Assembly (NCBI RefSeq): GCF_026191675.1
Contig: NZ_JAKRRY010000031.1
Coordinates: 1-64,000, forward strand
Length of the DNA: 64,000 bases
Reading direction: 5' to 3'
DNA from: Vibrio qingdaonensis
GTDB lineage: Bacteria > Pseudomonadota > Gammaproteobacteria > Enterobacterales > Vibrionaceae
Part shown: piece by piece, positions 52,038-60,941 of the stretch
Layout of the letters: each line of letters starts with the position of its first letter
Numbering within the stretch: the stretch's first letter is position 1
The notes under the pieces: model-generated
Told to the model about the DNA's origin: nothing
Seen by the model: only the letters and a program-made list of their open reading frames with translations
Databases searched by the model: none
Made by a program: the position numbers and the translations under genes

Positions 52038-53399
52038 ATGATCAGTGTTTTCGATATCTATAAAATTGGTGTTGGTCCTTCAAGCTCGCACACAGTGGGT
52101 CCAATGAAGGCAGGTAAAGAGTTTATTGATGACTTACGTTCAATGGGCAAATTACGTGACATCACCAAAATTACCGTAGATGTTTATGGATCACTATCAC
52201 TGACAGGGAAAGGTCACCACACAGATATTGCAATTATTATGGGCTTGGCTGGTAACTCACCTGAAAAGGTAGATATCGACTCCATTCCTAACTTTATTGC
52301 GCGCGTAGAAGAAACTGAGCGTCTTCCCGTTGGCATGCATTGCCATACGGTGTCATTTCCACGCGATGGCGGAATGAACTTTCACTCTTCAAACTTATCG
52401 CTCCACGAAAACGGCATGCAAATTCATGCTTGGATAGATGAAGAAGTGGCTTACTCAAAAACGTACTACTCGATCGGCGGTGGTTTCATTGTCGACGAAG
52501 AGCATTTCGGTAAAGAAGAAACATCAGCAATCAAAGCACCGTACGAATTTAACACCGCTGAAGAGTTGATCAACCAATGTAAAGAACACGGCTTGTCTAT
52601 TAGTACCCTTGTCATGGCCAATGAACATGCAATGTACTCTGATGACGAAGTTCGCACCTACTTTGCCAACATCTGGAAAACCATGCGTGAATGTATGGAA
52701 CGCGGTATGAATACAGAAGGTATTTTGCCAGGTCCATTGCGAGTGCCTCGTCGTGCATCGGCATTACGCCAACAGTTAATCACTTCAGAAAAAACAACAA
52801 CCGATCCGATGGCTGTTGTAGACTGGGTGAACATGTATGCGTTTGCAGTTAATGAAGAAAATGCTGCTGGTGGCCGTGTAGTGACCGCGCCAACCAATGG
52901 TGCGTGTGGCATCATTCCAGCGGTACTCGCGTATTACGATAAGTTTATCCAAACCGTGACTGAAAAAGATTATATTCGCTACTTTGCGGCTTCAGGTGCA
53001 GTCGGTGGTTTATATAAACAGAACGCTTCTATTTCTGGCGCTGAGGTTGGCTGTCAGGGTGAAGTGGGCGTTGCTTGCTCCATGGCGGCAGCGGGTCTTG
53101 CCGAGCTTATGGGGGGAAGCCCTGAGCAAGTATGTATGGCGGCCGAAATCGCGATGGAACACAACCTAGGGCTCACTTGTGACCCTGTGGCGGGCCAAGT
53201 ACAAGTACCGTGTATTGAGCGTAACGGCATCGCTGCGGTTAAAGCCATTAATTCAACTCGCATGGCACTTCGCCGCGCCTCAGCACCACGTGTCTCTTTA
53301 GACAAAGTGATTGAGACGATGCTTGAAACAGGTAAAGACATGAATGCTAAGTACCGTGAAACCTCGCAAGGTGGTCTAGCGATTAAAGTTGTGTGCTAA
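52038..53399 (+). CDS. L-serine ammonia-lyase, iron-sulfur type (copy 2)
   Basis: 453 aa. It starts MISVFDIYKIGVGPSSSHTV; the alpha domain has APTNGACGIIPAVL, SGAEVGCQGEVGVACSMAA and LTCDPVAGQVQVPCIERNG with the cluster Cys residues. It converts serine to pyruvate and ammonia. Located behind the serine transporter, it is probably the inducible catabolic enzyme, whereas copy 1 at 25.3 kb stands alone. AGAGGTAAATCAGT precedes the ATG. Confidence 0.94.
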   Translation: MISVFDIYKIGVGPSSSHTVGPMKAGKEFIDDLRSMGKLRDITKITVDVYGSLSLTGKGHHTDIAIIMGLAGNSPEKVDIDSIPNFIARVEETERLPVGMHCHTVSFPRDGGMNFHSSNLSLHENGMQIHAWIDEEVAYSKTYYSIGGGFIVDEEHFGKEETSAIKAPYEFNTAEELINQCKEHGLSISTLVMANEHAMYSDDEVRTYFANIWKTMRECMERGMNTEGILPGPLRVPRRASALRQQLITSEKTTTDPMAVVDWVNMYAFAVNEENAAGGRVVTAPTNGACGIIPAVLAYYDKFIQTVTEKDYIRYFAASGAVGGLYKQNASISGAEVGCQGEVGVACSMAAAGLAELMGGSPEQVCMAAEIAMEHNLGLTCDPVAGQVQVPCIERNGIAAVKAINSTRMALRRASAPRVSLDKVIETMLETGKDMNAKYRETSQGGLAIKVVC

Positions 53400-53426
53400 A
53401 CCCAACAATTTACCAGTGAAAACAAA

Positions 53427-53450
53427 AAACCGAAGCATCAGCTTCGGTTT
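53427..53450 (+). terminator. terminator after serine deaminase
   Basis: The stem AAACCGAAGC/GCTTCGGTTT with an ATCA loop is followed by TTT ATTT. The left A-run lets it also act for queD on the minus strand. Confidence 0.85.
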
Positions 53451-53487
53451 TTTATTTGCTTAATAGCATATCAATACATTTATCGAC

Positions 53488-53850
53488 CTACTCACCGATA
53501 TAAATACAACCTGCCGTGCACGTCTCTTTAATTTCTACTTTACTTAGCAATGGCAAGCTTGGCTTGAGCTGTTCCCAAATCCACTTTGCTAGCACTTCAC
53601 TTGTTGGATTCTCTAACCCTTCAATATCGTTCAAATAGTAGTGATCAAGGCGGTTATAGATTGGCTTGAATGCCGCTTTTATTTCAGAAAAATCAATCAC
53701 CCAACCAGTGTGTGGATCTACTTCACCTTCAACATAGAGACGCACCAAAAAAGAGTGCCCATGTAAACGTCCGCATTTATGCCCTTCTGGCACATGGGGA
53801 AGATGGTGAGCAGCTTCAAACATGAACTCTTTATACAACTCAGTTTTCAT
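53488..53850 (-). CDS. queD: 6-carboxytetrahydropterin synthase QueD
   Basis: 120 aa from ATG 53850 (MKTELYKEFMFEAAHHLPHV). The zinc ligands are in EAAHHL (His15/16) and LHGHSF (His30, His32). Cys26 is the likely catalytic residue, and RLDHYYLN carries the Asp/His pair. It converts dihydroneopterin triphosphate to 6-carboxy-tetrahydropterin in the preQ0/queuosine pathway. It is the last minus-strand gene of the cluster, 59 bp after the glycosyltransferase operon, and a longer in-frame start lacks support. Confidence 0.93.
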   Translation of the reverse strand: MKTELYKEFMFEAAHHLPHVPEGHKCGRLHGHSFLVRLYVEGEVDPHTGWVIDFSEIKAAFKPIYNRLDHYYLNDIEGLENPTSEVLAKWIWEQLKPSLPLLSKVEIKETCTAGCIYIGE

Positions 53851-53909
53851 AGGGTATCTCTGGTAAAAAATGACACGCAATCCTACTGAAAAGCGAGCAG
53901 TATCTCAAG

Positions 53910-55043
53910 TTATACAGTAAAGAATACGTTAGAGAAAAAACCAATAGTGATAAAGGTCGAAACAGCCGAACTGACCAGCAGTGTTGACATCCTTGCTGTC
54001 GGAAACCGTTCGAGTAGCATACATATCGCCAAGTAAGTTGGATAAAGACCAAACAAATACCTTGGCATGGCATTCACACCCGATGAAAGAGGAATAAGCA
54101 AATTGATCAGCATAAACACGGCTTCTGCATAACGTTTTTTAAAGAATAAATAACCGTTAAGTGTGAGTCCTATTAGAGACACGATGACCAAGTAAAGTTT
54201 GGCCCCGCCAGTCTCCACACCATAAATAAGCCAATCCACAGGGTTACTAAAGACTCTCCCCCAAGCAACTTGAATATGACCAAACGCTAAGGCATCCCCC
54301 ATATGAAAGTGAAGGAAAGCCATATACGCAAAGAATCCCAGTGGAATTAACCAAATAGCGACGATAACTGACAACGCATTGCTTTTTAACCGCACAAAAC
54401 TTGATGCACCATACGCCTGCACACCAACAATCAGAACAGAGAAAACCAACATAACACCTAAATTACGCGTTACTGCCGCGATTAACCCAAGCAGTCCAAC
54501 AAGCCACCAGTTTTTCCGATAGCACGCAATAAAAACACCGCTAACAAGCGCAATATACAAAGGCTCTGAGTAACCCGATAACGAATAGACGGTATAAGGT
54601 GAAAAACACATCAACCAAATAGCCGTATCTTGAGTATCTTTACTAAATAACCGTTGCTTGAGTGCCATCACAAACACAACAATACTGGCGATAAAGGTAA
54701 GATTCGACATCACTATCAAGCCAAGATTCGTATCACCAACAAGTATCGACATCCACTTGCCCAAATACGGTGATACTGGCATGAAGGCCCAATTCGCCGC
54801 ATTACCCCCTTTCATATAACTTGGGATGATCGCATACCCATCATCGGCGATTCTTTGGAACCACATGCAGTCGAAACGACAAATCTGCTGCCAAACATCC
54901 ATATTTGTCATTGATTCTGGGTTATACGCGTGGGCACCTATCAACCCCAAACTATAGAACACTGTTCGGCTCACGATAATAGCAAGAAGTATCGTCAACC
55001 ATTGCTGCTTTGATAGGGTCAGAGAAGGCTGTTCATGTTGCAT
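53910..55043 (-). CDS. polytopic GT-C glycosyltransferase (PIG-V/mannosyltransferase-like)
   Basis: 377 aa with about ten membrane segments. The first periplasmic loop has ICRFDCMWFQRIADDGYAI, then AANWAFMPVSPYLGK, which parallels the RWDxxWYxxIAxxGY...FFPLYP motifs of PIG-V-like mannosyltransferases; the Asp is the presumed catalytic residue. It would take a polyprenyl-phosphate-linked sugar and attach it to a glycan, lipid or protein on the periplasmic side. The GT2 gene four bases upstream would make the lipid-linked donor. Confidence 0.78.
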   Translation of the reverse strand: MQHEQPSLTLSKQQWLTILLAIIVSRTVFYSLGLIGAHAYNPESMTNMDVWQQICRFDCMWFQRIADDGYAIIPSYMKGGNAANWAFMPVSPYLGKWMSILVGDTNLGLIVMSNLTFIASIVVFVMALKQRLFSKDTQDTAIWLMCFSPYTVYSLSGYSEPLYIALVSGVFIACYRKNWWLVGLLGLIAAVTRNLGVMLVFSVLIVGVQAYGASSFVRLKSNALSVIVAIWLIPLGFFAYMAFLHFHMGDALAFGHIQVAWGRVFSNPVDWLIYGVETGGAKLYLVIVSLIGLTLNGYLFFKKRYAEAVFMLINLLIPLSSGVNAMPRYLFGLYPTYLAICMLLERFPTARMSTLLVSSAVSTFITIGFFSNVFFTV

Positions 55044-55047
55044 TAGA

Positions 55048-56064
55048 TTAACTCGCCTTTTTAACTTGATGGTTAGATTGGTCTAGATTCATGCCCTGCG
55101 AGCCTTGTTCGTTCCCATACCGCCCATAGACCCCTTCGACAAGGTATATAGGACGTTGCTTCAACTCTCGATACATTCGGCTAATGTAACCACCGATAAT
55201 ACCCAACGAAATAAGTTGAATACCGCCAAGAAACAGTACAACGCTAATCGTGGACGCATAGCCCGGCGTTTTGACATCAAAAAACGTCGCACCAATGATA
55301 ATCTTCAACATAAACACGAAGGCCAAACAAGAAATGGCACAGCCAATAAACCCCCAAATTCTTAACGGCCACGCCGTAAAGCTAAAAATGCCGTCAACAG
55401 CAAAATTCCACAATTTCCAGTAGTTAAATTTCGTTTCACCGCAATGGCGTTTTGGCCGTTGAAATTGCACGCCTGTTGAGCGAAATGCTGACCACGCCAT
55501 CAGCCCTTTCATAAAACGATTGCGCTCTGGGAGTTGGCGTAATGCATCAATCACGACACGGTCTATCAAACGGAAATCCCCAGCATTTTCTGGGATCTTT
55601 GTTTCTGACGTTACCCAGTTAAAGAAGCGATAAAAGCCACCAGCAGTCAGTCGCTTAAACCAGGTATCTTTTGAGCGATCGACTCTAACGCCATAGATGG
55701 TATCCCACTGTTTGGTTTGCCATAACTCGACAAACTCTAAAATCACGTCAGGTGGGTCTTGCAAATCCACGTCCATAATGACGCAAGCATCGCCTTTTAC
55801 GTAATCTAGCCCTGCCGTCATTGCGGCTTCTTTACCAAAATTACGGGCTAAGTTGACTAAGCTCACTTGACTATCCGAAGCCATTACCGCCTCTATCGCG
55901 AGCCTTGTGTTATCGCTGCTACCATCATTGACAAAAACAACATCAAGGTTCGCTTTAATTGAATCTAGCGACGAATATAAGGTTTGTATAAAGGGTGCAA
56001 TGGACCTTTCTTCGTTATAGACAGGAACCAATATTGATAAGGTAAAATCGTTATTTTGCTTCAT
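55048..56064 (-). CDS. GT2 polyprenyl-phosphate glycosyltransferase (GtrB/DPM1-like)
   Basis: 338 aa. The GT-A domain has LSILVPVYNEERSIAPF, DVVFVNDGSSDNT, NFGKEAAMTAGLDY and DVDLQDPP (DxD-like). Two C-terminal membrane segments (about 238-262 and 272-296) and the tail YISRMYRELKQRPIY are typical of bactoprenol-phosphate glycosyltransferases. It transfers a sugar from a nucleotide donor to undecaprenyl phosphate on the cytoplasmic face. It overlaps the upstream 199-aa gene by four bases. Confidence 0.9.
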   Translation of the reverse strand: MKQNNDFTLSILVPVYNEERSIAPFIQTLYSSLDSIKANLDVVFVNDGSSDNTRLAIEAVMASDSQVSLVNLARNFGKEAAMTAGLDYVKGDACVIMDVDLQDPPDVILEFVELWQTKQWDTIYGVRVDRSKDTWFKRLTAGGFYRFFNWVTSETKIPENAGDFRLIDRVVIDALRQLPERNRFMKGLMAWSAFRSTGVQFQRPKRHCGETKFNYWKLWNFAVDGIFSFTAWPLRIWGFIGCAISCLAFVFMLKIIIGATFFDVKTPGYASTISVVLFLGGIQLISLGIIGGYISRMYRELKQRPIYLVEGVYGRYGNEQGSQGMNLDQSNHQVKKAS

Positions 56065-56660
56065 GATGTTAATTCCTGTATTGAAATCTGTTTAATGGTT
56101 AAGCTCGCTCGCGTTTCAATTTGCCAATGTTGAAGCGGCGCGCTGCCATCAATCACGCCTACGGGGATAATGGCTTCTAATGTTTCAATACCTAGCGGTA
56201 GCAATTTAATTTTATTACCCTGCCCCAACGACAGGTAAACCGGCTCTGTAATCGATTTTGACAAGGACAGTTGAACTCGCACTGGTCCCACTGGTAACTG
56301 GGGGAAATTAAAAAACAGCCCCCCAGAATGAAGCATGTCCCTACCATCCCCAGTCGCTTTGTTTGCCCAACCCGCGCGACTCAAATAGGGCGACTTTTCA
56401 CTGGCTGCCACAACACCAGATCTCGGCCACAACATTGTTGAATTTGCTTTCGCCCAATAAAGGGTTTTCTTGTCGATATAATAAGTTTGGTAAGCAACCG
56501 TCACATTAGGATGGGCGGCAAGATATAGCGTCCATAAGTAGAACGACGAGAGACTCAGTAACAATGCAAACGTCAGTGGTCTAAAAAAACGTTTATTCAA
56601 GGTAATGTTGTCATCGACCGTTTTCGATTCAAGAGAGTGAGAAGGCATGAGTAAATACAT
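56061..56660 (-). CDS. membrane-anchored protein of unknown function in the glycosyltransferase operon
   Basis: 199 aa with a cytoplasmic N-terminus, one membrane segment (about 30-49, PLTFALLLSLSSFYLWTLYL) and a periplasmic beta-rich domain of about 150 residues. I recognise no domain. First gene of a three-gene overlapping operon with GT2 and GT-C enzymes, so it may present or bind the acceptor. Several ATGs are possible; the one at 56642 (MPSHSLES) is an alternative start. Confidence 0.65.
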   Translation of the reverse strand: MYLLMPSHSLESKTVDDNITLNKRFFRPLTFALLLSLSSFYLWTLYLAAHPNVTVAYQTYYIDKKTLYWAKANSTMLWPRSGVVAASEKSPYLSRAGWANKATGDGRDMLHSGGLFFNFPQLPVGPVRVQLSLSKSITEPVYLSLGQGNKIKLLPLGIETLEAIIPVGVIDGSAPLQHWQIETRASLTIKQISIQELTS

Positions 56661-56970
56661 TTAGTTACATATACTCTCGTTTTACGCTTATGGCCGTTCC
56701 CTCCTGTCAGTAAACCGTCAGAAGCTGATTAAGATTACATGAACACCTAATGCCAGCCGTCAACCCATCAAGCTCGCCTATCTATCCTTTTAGTTGTTTA
56801 TTCAGTCACTAACGAGTGCTTGACCATAGATTGCTCCAATTCTCAGAAATAGTACGAGTTGCAATAAAAACCATGAGCTTTGCGAGGTTTTACGAAGATT
56901 CAACTTTTCTCACCTATTGAAATTAACTTACCATTCACGCTGTCAGCCCAACTTTTTAACAAACATAATT
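56661..56970. other. divergent intergenic region, no gene seen
   Basis: 310 bp between the glycosyltransferase operon and the chemoreceptor gene. It is AT-rich, with no strong hairpin or repeat. It must hold both promoters. Confidence 0.45.
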
Positions 56971-58590
56971 ATGCGACTTACAATAACTAATAAACTACTT
57001 ATCGCGCTTATCTTAGTATTTGGCACCGTTGTGATCACCTCCACTACGTACCAATATAATCAACAACGTGAGCTCATTTATTCCGTACTCGGTGAACAAC
57101 TCCATGACAAGGCTGGTAACTACTTTGACAGCTTAAATATGATGATGCTTACTGGCACCATGGCGCAAAAAGAAACACTAAGAAATAAGGCGTTAGCACA
57201 GGAGAATATAGAAACGGTAAGAGTGCTGCGTGGCGATGCTGTCAGTAAGCTCTATGGCGCAGGATTAGCAAACCAAGTCCCTATTGATGATATCGATAAA
57301 CGCGCGTTACTTGGTGAGACCGTATTGGAGCCCTTTAAAGCAGAATGGGGGAATGGCTTAGTGGTCGCCCTACCAATGAAAGCCAGTGCTGACTATCGCG
57401 GCACTAACTGTATTACCTGCCACATGACACAGGAAGGGGAAGTGCTTGGCGCCATCCGGATTGAGTACAACTTAAATCAAGTGAACGGCTTAATTAATAA
57501 GCGCACCGCAATTGCTGTCGGCATCATGGCTGCCATCGCTTTTATCGGTTACTTGTGCACCATTTTCATTGCTCGCCGATTTATTGTGGCACCGGTTCAA
57601 ACGACATCTCGATTTATGAACCGAGTCAGCGGCAGTAAAGATCTCTCTATACGCCTATCTCAACACCAAAATGACGAAGTTGGCGATCTAACTAACGATA
57701 TAAACGCGTTTCTAGATACGGTTTCCGAGAGTTTAAATAAAGTACAGTCAACGGCGAAGACCGTCAGCGGCAATGCTGACAAGCTAACAGATATTGCCCA
57801 AAACAATGAGAAAACCGCTAAGAGGCAGCTCGACGAAACGGCGGCTGTTGAAAACAGCATGCAACTATTAGAGCAACAACAAAGTACCGTAAGTGAAGCC
57901 ACAGAGCGAGCTTCTGAACTTATGCAACAAACTTGTGAACTCACCAAAGTCAGTAGCGCAGAAGCACAAAACGCCAGCGCGGATATCGAATCTTTGGTTC
58001 AAGACATCGGTCAAGTATCCACACATATCTCAGAGCTTAACGAGCAAACCGAACAAGTTTCCGCAATTCTATCGACGATTAAAGGCATTGCAGACCAAAC
58101 AAACCTACTTGCTTTAAACGCAGCTATCGAAGCGGCAAGAGCGGGTGAACAAGGCCGAGGGTTTGCCGTTGTCGCCGATGAAGTCCGCTCACTAGCAAGC
58201 CGAACCACCGAAGCTACCAGCGATATAGAAACGATAATTGCCAAATTCCAACAAGGCAGTAGTTTTTCGGTACAAGCCGTTAACAAGGTTTCAAACACTG
58301 CCCATCAACGTGCTGATGAGGTCCAAGCCTTAGCCAGTAAGATGCAGACCGTTGTCGAGCAAATCGAATCTACGACGCACATCGCCAATCAGGTGCAAAC
58401 TCAGATACAAGCTAACCGTCAAACTAGCGCGAGTGTCGGGCAGAAAACCGTTGTAATCACTGAACACGCAAACGAAACTTCTGGAGCCGCGACACAAACT
58501 CATCAAATTAGCATGGATTTGCAACAGCTTTCTCATCAATTGGAGACATTACTTAATCAATTTGTATTGAATAGCCACAATAAAGGCTGA
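56971..58590 (+). CDS. methyl-accepting chemotaxis protein with periplasmic c-type heme motif
   Basis: 539 aa from ATG 56971; a longer frame begins with TTG. It has membrane segments about 9-26 and 184-207, with a periplasmic sensor between that contains CITCH (Cys147-Cys150-His151), a covalent heme c site, in NCITCHMTQEGEVLGAIRIE. A HAMP domain (about 208-262) and the methyl-accepting domain (about 265-539) follow, with the signalling tip QTNLLALNAAIEAARAGEQG. There is no CheR-docking pentapeptide. Heme-bearing chemoreceptors of this design sense redox state or gases such as NO or O2. It is monocistronic. Confidence 0.9.
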   Translation: MRLTITNKLLIALILVFGTVVITSTTYQYNQQRELIYSVLGEQLHDKAGNYFDSLNMMMLTGTMAQKETLRNKALAQENIETVRVLRGDAVSKLYGAGLANQVPIDDIDKRALLGETVLEPFKAEWGNGLVVALPMKASADYRGTNCITCHMTQEGEVLGAIRIEYNLNQVNGLINKRTAIAVGIMAAIAFIGYLCTIFIARRFIVAPVQTTSRFMNRVSGSKDLSIRLSQHQNDEVGDLTNDINAFLDTVSESLNKVQSTAKTVSGNADKLTDIAQNNEKTAKRQLDETAAVENSMQLLEQQQSTVSEATERASELMQQTCELTKVSSAEAQNASADIESLVQDIGQVSTHISELNEQTEQVSAILSTIKGIADQTNLLALNAAIEAARAGEQGRGFAVVADEVRSLASRTTEATSDIETIIAKFQQGSSFSVQAVNKVSNTAHQRADEVQALASKMQTVVEQIESTTHIANQVQTQIQANRQTSASVGQKTVVITEHANETSGAATQTHQISMDLQQLSHQLETLLNQFVLNSHNKG

Positions 58591-58659
58591 TTAACCACAA
58601 TAAAGGTTGAACCAAGAAAATTGACAGGTAATATATCCGTTTGAAAAGAAATTTATACT

Positions 58660-58730
58660 CCACTCAATGTCGCGCTTATATTTTAAGCAACACACACTTA
58701 TTTTAAGTAATAAGCATTGAGTGGTTTTTT
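58660..58730 (+). promoter_or_regulatory. terminator-like stem just upstream of asnS
   Basis: CCACTCAATG (58660-58669) pairs perfectly with CATTGAGTGG (58715-58724), directly followed by TTTTTT. The 45-nt loop contains two small stems (GCTTA/TAAGC and CTTATT/AATAAG). It ends seven bases before the asnS ribosome site, so it can be either an attenuator or the end of the chemoreceptor transcript. Confidence 0.5.
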
Positions 58731-58754
58731 ACCTCCATGGAGAAGATGAATAAC

Positions 58755-60155
58755 ATGACTTACGCGCCTGTAACAGACGTACTCGGCGGCAAGCTTGCGG
58801 TAGACAGTGAAGTAACTGTTCGCGGCTGGATCCGTTCACGTCGTGATTCCAAAGCTGGAATCTCTTTCCTTGCCATTTACGACGGCTCTTGTTTCGACCC
58901 GATTCAGGCCGTGGTCCCTAATAATCTTAATAATTACGACGACGAAGTGCTTAAGCTAACCACTGGCTGTTCTGTTGAAGTAACGGGTAAGATTGTTGAA
59001 TCTCCTGCAAAAGGTCAAGACTTCGAACTCGCAGCCACTGACGTTAAAGTCGTTGGCTGGGTTGAAGACGCAGACACGTACCCAATGGCTAAGACTCGTC
59101 ATTCTATTGAGTACCTTCGTGAAGTGGCACACCTTCGTCCACGCACTAACGTGATCGGCGCAGTCGCTCGAGTACGTAACTGTCTATCTCAAGCGATTCA
59201 CCGCTTCTACCACGAACAGGGTTTCTTCTGGACTTCAGCGCCACTTATCACGGCTTCTGATGCGGAAGGTGCCGGTGAGATGTTCCGCGTATCAACGCTA
59301 GACATGGAAAACCTACCTCGCACTGAAGCAGGCAAAGTGGACTTCAACGAAGATTTCTTCGGCAAAGAGACGTTCCTAACGGTATCTGGTCAACTTAATG
59401 CTGAAGCTTACGCTTGTGCACTAAGCAAAGTGTACACATTTGGTCCTACTTTCCGTGCTGAAAACTCAAATACAAGCCGCCACCTAGCTGAATTCTGGAT
59501 GGTAGAGCCTGAGATTGCCTTTGCTGATCTAGACGACGCTGCAAAACTGGCAGAAGACATGCTTAAGTACGTCTTTGCAGCCGTTCTTGAAGAACGTCGC
59601 GATGACCTTGAGTTCTTTGCATCTCGTATCGACAAACAAGCCATCACTCGTCTAGAGCAATTCGTTGACGCTGATTTCGCACAAGTTGACTACACTGACG
59701 CCATCCAAATCCTACTAGATTCTGGTAAGAAATTTGAGTTCGACGTTGAGTGGGGCATCGACATGTCTTCTGAACATGAGCGCTACCTAGCTGAAGAGCA
59801 CTTCAAAGCGCCCGTTATCGTTAAGAACTACCCGAAAGATATCAAAGCTTTCTACATGCGCTTAAACGACGACGGCAAAACGGTTGCGGCCATGGATGTA
59901 CTTGCACCAGGTATTGGTGAAATCATCGGTGGTGCACAACGTGAAGAGCGTCTAGATATTCTAGATGAGCGCATGATTGCTATGGGCATCGACCCTGAGC
60001 ACATGAGCTGGTACCGCGATCTCCGTAAATACGGCACAGTGCCTCACGCAGGTTTCGGACTTGGCTTTGAGCGTCTAGTGTCTTACGTAACAGGTATGGG
60101 CAACGTTCGTGACGTGATTCCATTCCCACGTACGCCGCGCTCAGCTAACTTCTAA
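58755..60155 (+). CDS. asnS: asparaginyl-tRNA synthetase
   Basis: 466 aa from MTYAPVTDVLGGKLAVDSEV (ATG 58755), the usual family start; ATGs at 58737 and 58746 are in frame, and GGAGAAG lies at 58739-58745. It has an N-terminal OB-fold (about 17-100), then the class II core with motif 2 FGPTFRAENSNTSRHLAEFW and motif 3 GFGLGFERLVSYVTG. It charges tRNA-Asn. It is monocistronic and has a long hairpin in its leader. Confidence 0.96.
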   Translation: MTYAPVTDVLGGKLAVDSEVTVRGWIRSRRDSKAGISFLAIYDGSCFDPIQAVVPNNLNNYDDEVLKLTTGCSVEVTGKIVESPAKGQDFELAATDVKVVGWVEDADTYPMAKTRHSIEYLREVAHLRPRTNVIGAVARVRNCLSQAIHRFYHEQGFFWTSAPLITASDAEGAGEMFRVSTLDMENLPRTEAGKVDFNEDFFGKETFLTVSGQLNAEAYACALSKVYTFGPTFRAENSNTSRHLAEFWMVEPEIAFADLDDAAKLAEDMLKYVFAAVLEERRDDLEFFASRIDKQAITRLEQFVDADFAQVDYTDAIQILLDSGKKFEFDVEWGIDMSSEHERYLAEEHFKAPVIVKNYPKDIKAFYMRLNDDGKTVAAMDVLAPGIGEIIGGAQREERLDILDERMIAMGIDPEHMSWYRDLRKYGTVPHAGFGLGFERLVSYVTGMGNVRDVIPFPRTPRSANF

Positions 60156-60177
60156 GCCGGGTTTACACATAATAATC

Positions 60178-60202
60178 AGGTCACCTCAGGGTGACCTTTT
60201 TT
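60178..60202 (+). terminator. terminator after asnS
   Basis: The stem AGGTCACC/GGTGACCT with a TCAG loop is followed by TTTTTA. Confidence 0.85.
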
Positions 60203-60394
60203 ACACCCGCTCACTCAAAGCTCATACAGCCCCTTCCCTTATGTACCGCTATTTCACCTTACATTTCTGCACCCTTACGTTTCATTTTCAATCCATCATT
60301 CGACTTGGTTTCTTTCTTCGCCAGCACTATATTTAAAACAACAAGACAGTAATTCAAATCAGCAGCGCAGCTGACAGAATAGAAGGTGTTAACG

Positions 60395-60694
60395 ATGAGC
60401 AAATTTACCGAATCTGATATTCAATATCGAGGTGAGTCCAACGGTGTGCATAAATGGGAAGCCACGAACGGTCAACCATACTACTGGCACCCTGACTGGC
60501 TTCACGTGGCAGAAGATGAAATGGGGCTTCACAGAAAAGTTGAGCTTAACGTTGAAGAAACTGAAACCCCATCAAAAGCTCACGCAATTTCGGCTGTACT
60601 TCAACATTTGAATGCCTGGGTTGAATCAAAACTTACTCAACATCCAGACATTGAAACTCAAGCGCACGAATCAGAAATCAATCTAAAAAAATAA
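60395..60694 (+). CDS. small hypothetical protein
   Basis: 99 aa from ATG 60395 (MSKFTESDIQYRGESNGVHK), preceded by GAAGGTGTTAACG; an ATG three codons upstream is less likely. The product is acidic and soluble, with a compact aromatic segment (HKWEATNGQPYYWHPDWLHV) and a Glu-rich helical tail. I recognise no family. A stable hairpin follows it. Confidence 0.65.
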   Translation: MSKFTESDIQYRGESNGVHKWEATNGQPYYWHPDWLHVAEDEMGLHRKVELNVEETETPSKAHAISAVLQHLNAWVESKLTQHPDIETQAHESEINLKK

Positions 60695-60704
60695 CCACCT
60701 CCTT

Positions 60705-60735
60705 GATCCCAAAAGCCAAATTGGCGTTTGGGATC
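60705..60735. terminator. hairpin after the 99-aa gene
   Basis: GATCCCAAA pairs with TTTGGGATC, with an inner GCCAA/TTGGC stem, 11 bp after the stop codon. There is no T-run, so termination would need Rho or the stem may only protect the mRNA. Confidence 0.5.
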
Positions 60736-60941
60736 CCATTATTACTCGCGACATTAGCAATCGTTTCCGCTTCAAAATTACAAAAAGAACGAATTAGCGC
60801 CCTTTTCTGCTTCAAATCAAACTAATTTTCTGTTTTCTTCTTTAATCTGGTTGTCACGTATGGCCTACAGAGGTATAAATAGGCTGTTATCGTCACAAAA
60901 TATGTTCACATTTGCCCCTTCAATTAACATGGATGAAGATT

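Noticed and set aside
57893..58298. Alternative frames inside the chemoreceptor gene
   Set aside because: The signalling domain of the main frame is strongly conserved, so these are composition effects.
58591..58618. Repeated CCACAATAAAGG(C/T)TGA at the end of the chemoreceptor gene
   Set aside because: A short duplication of about 20 bp spanning the stop codon; probably a slippage event with no evident function.
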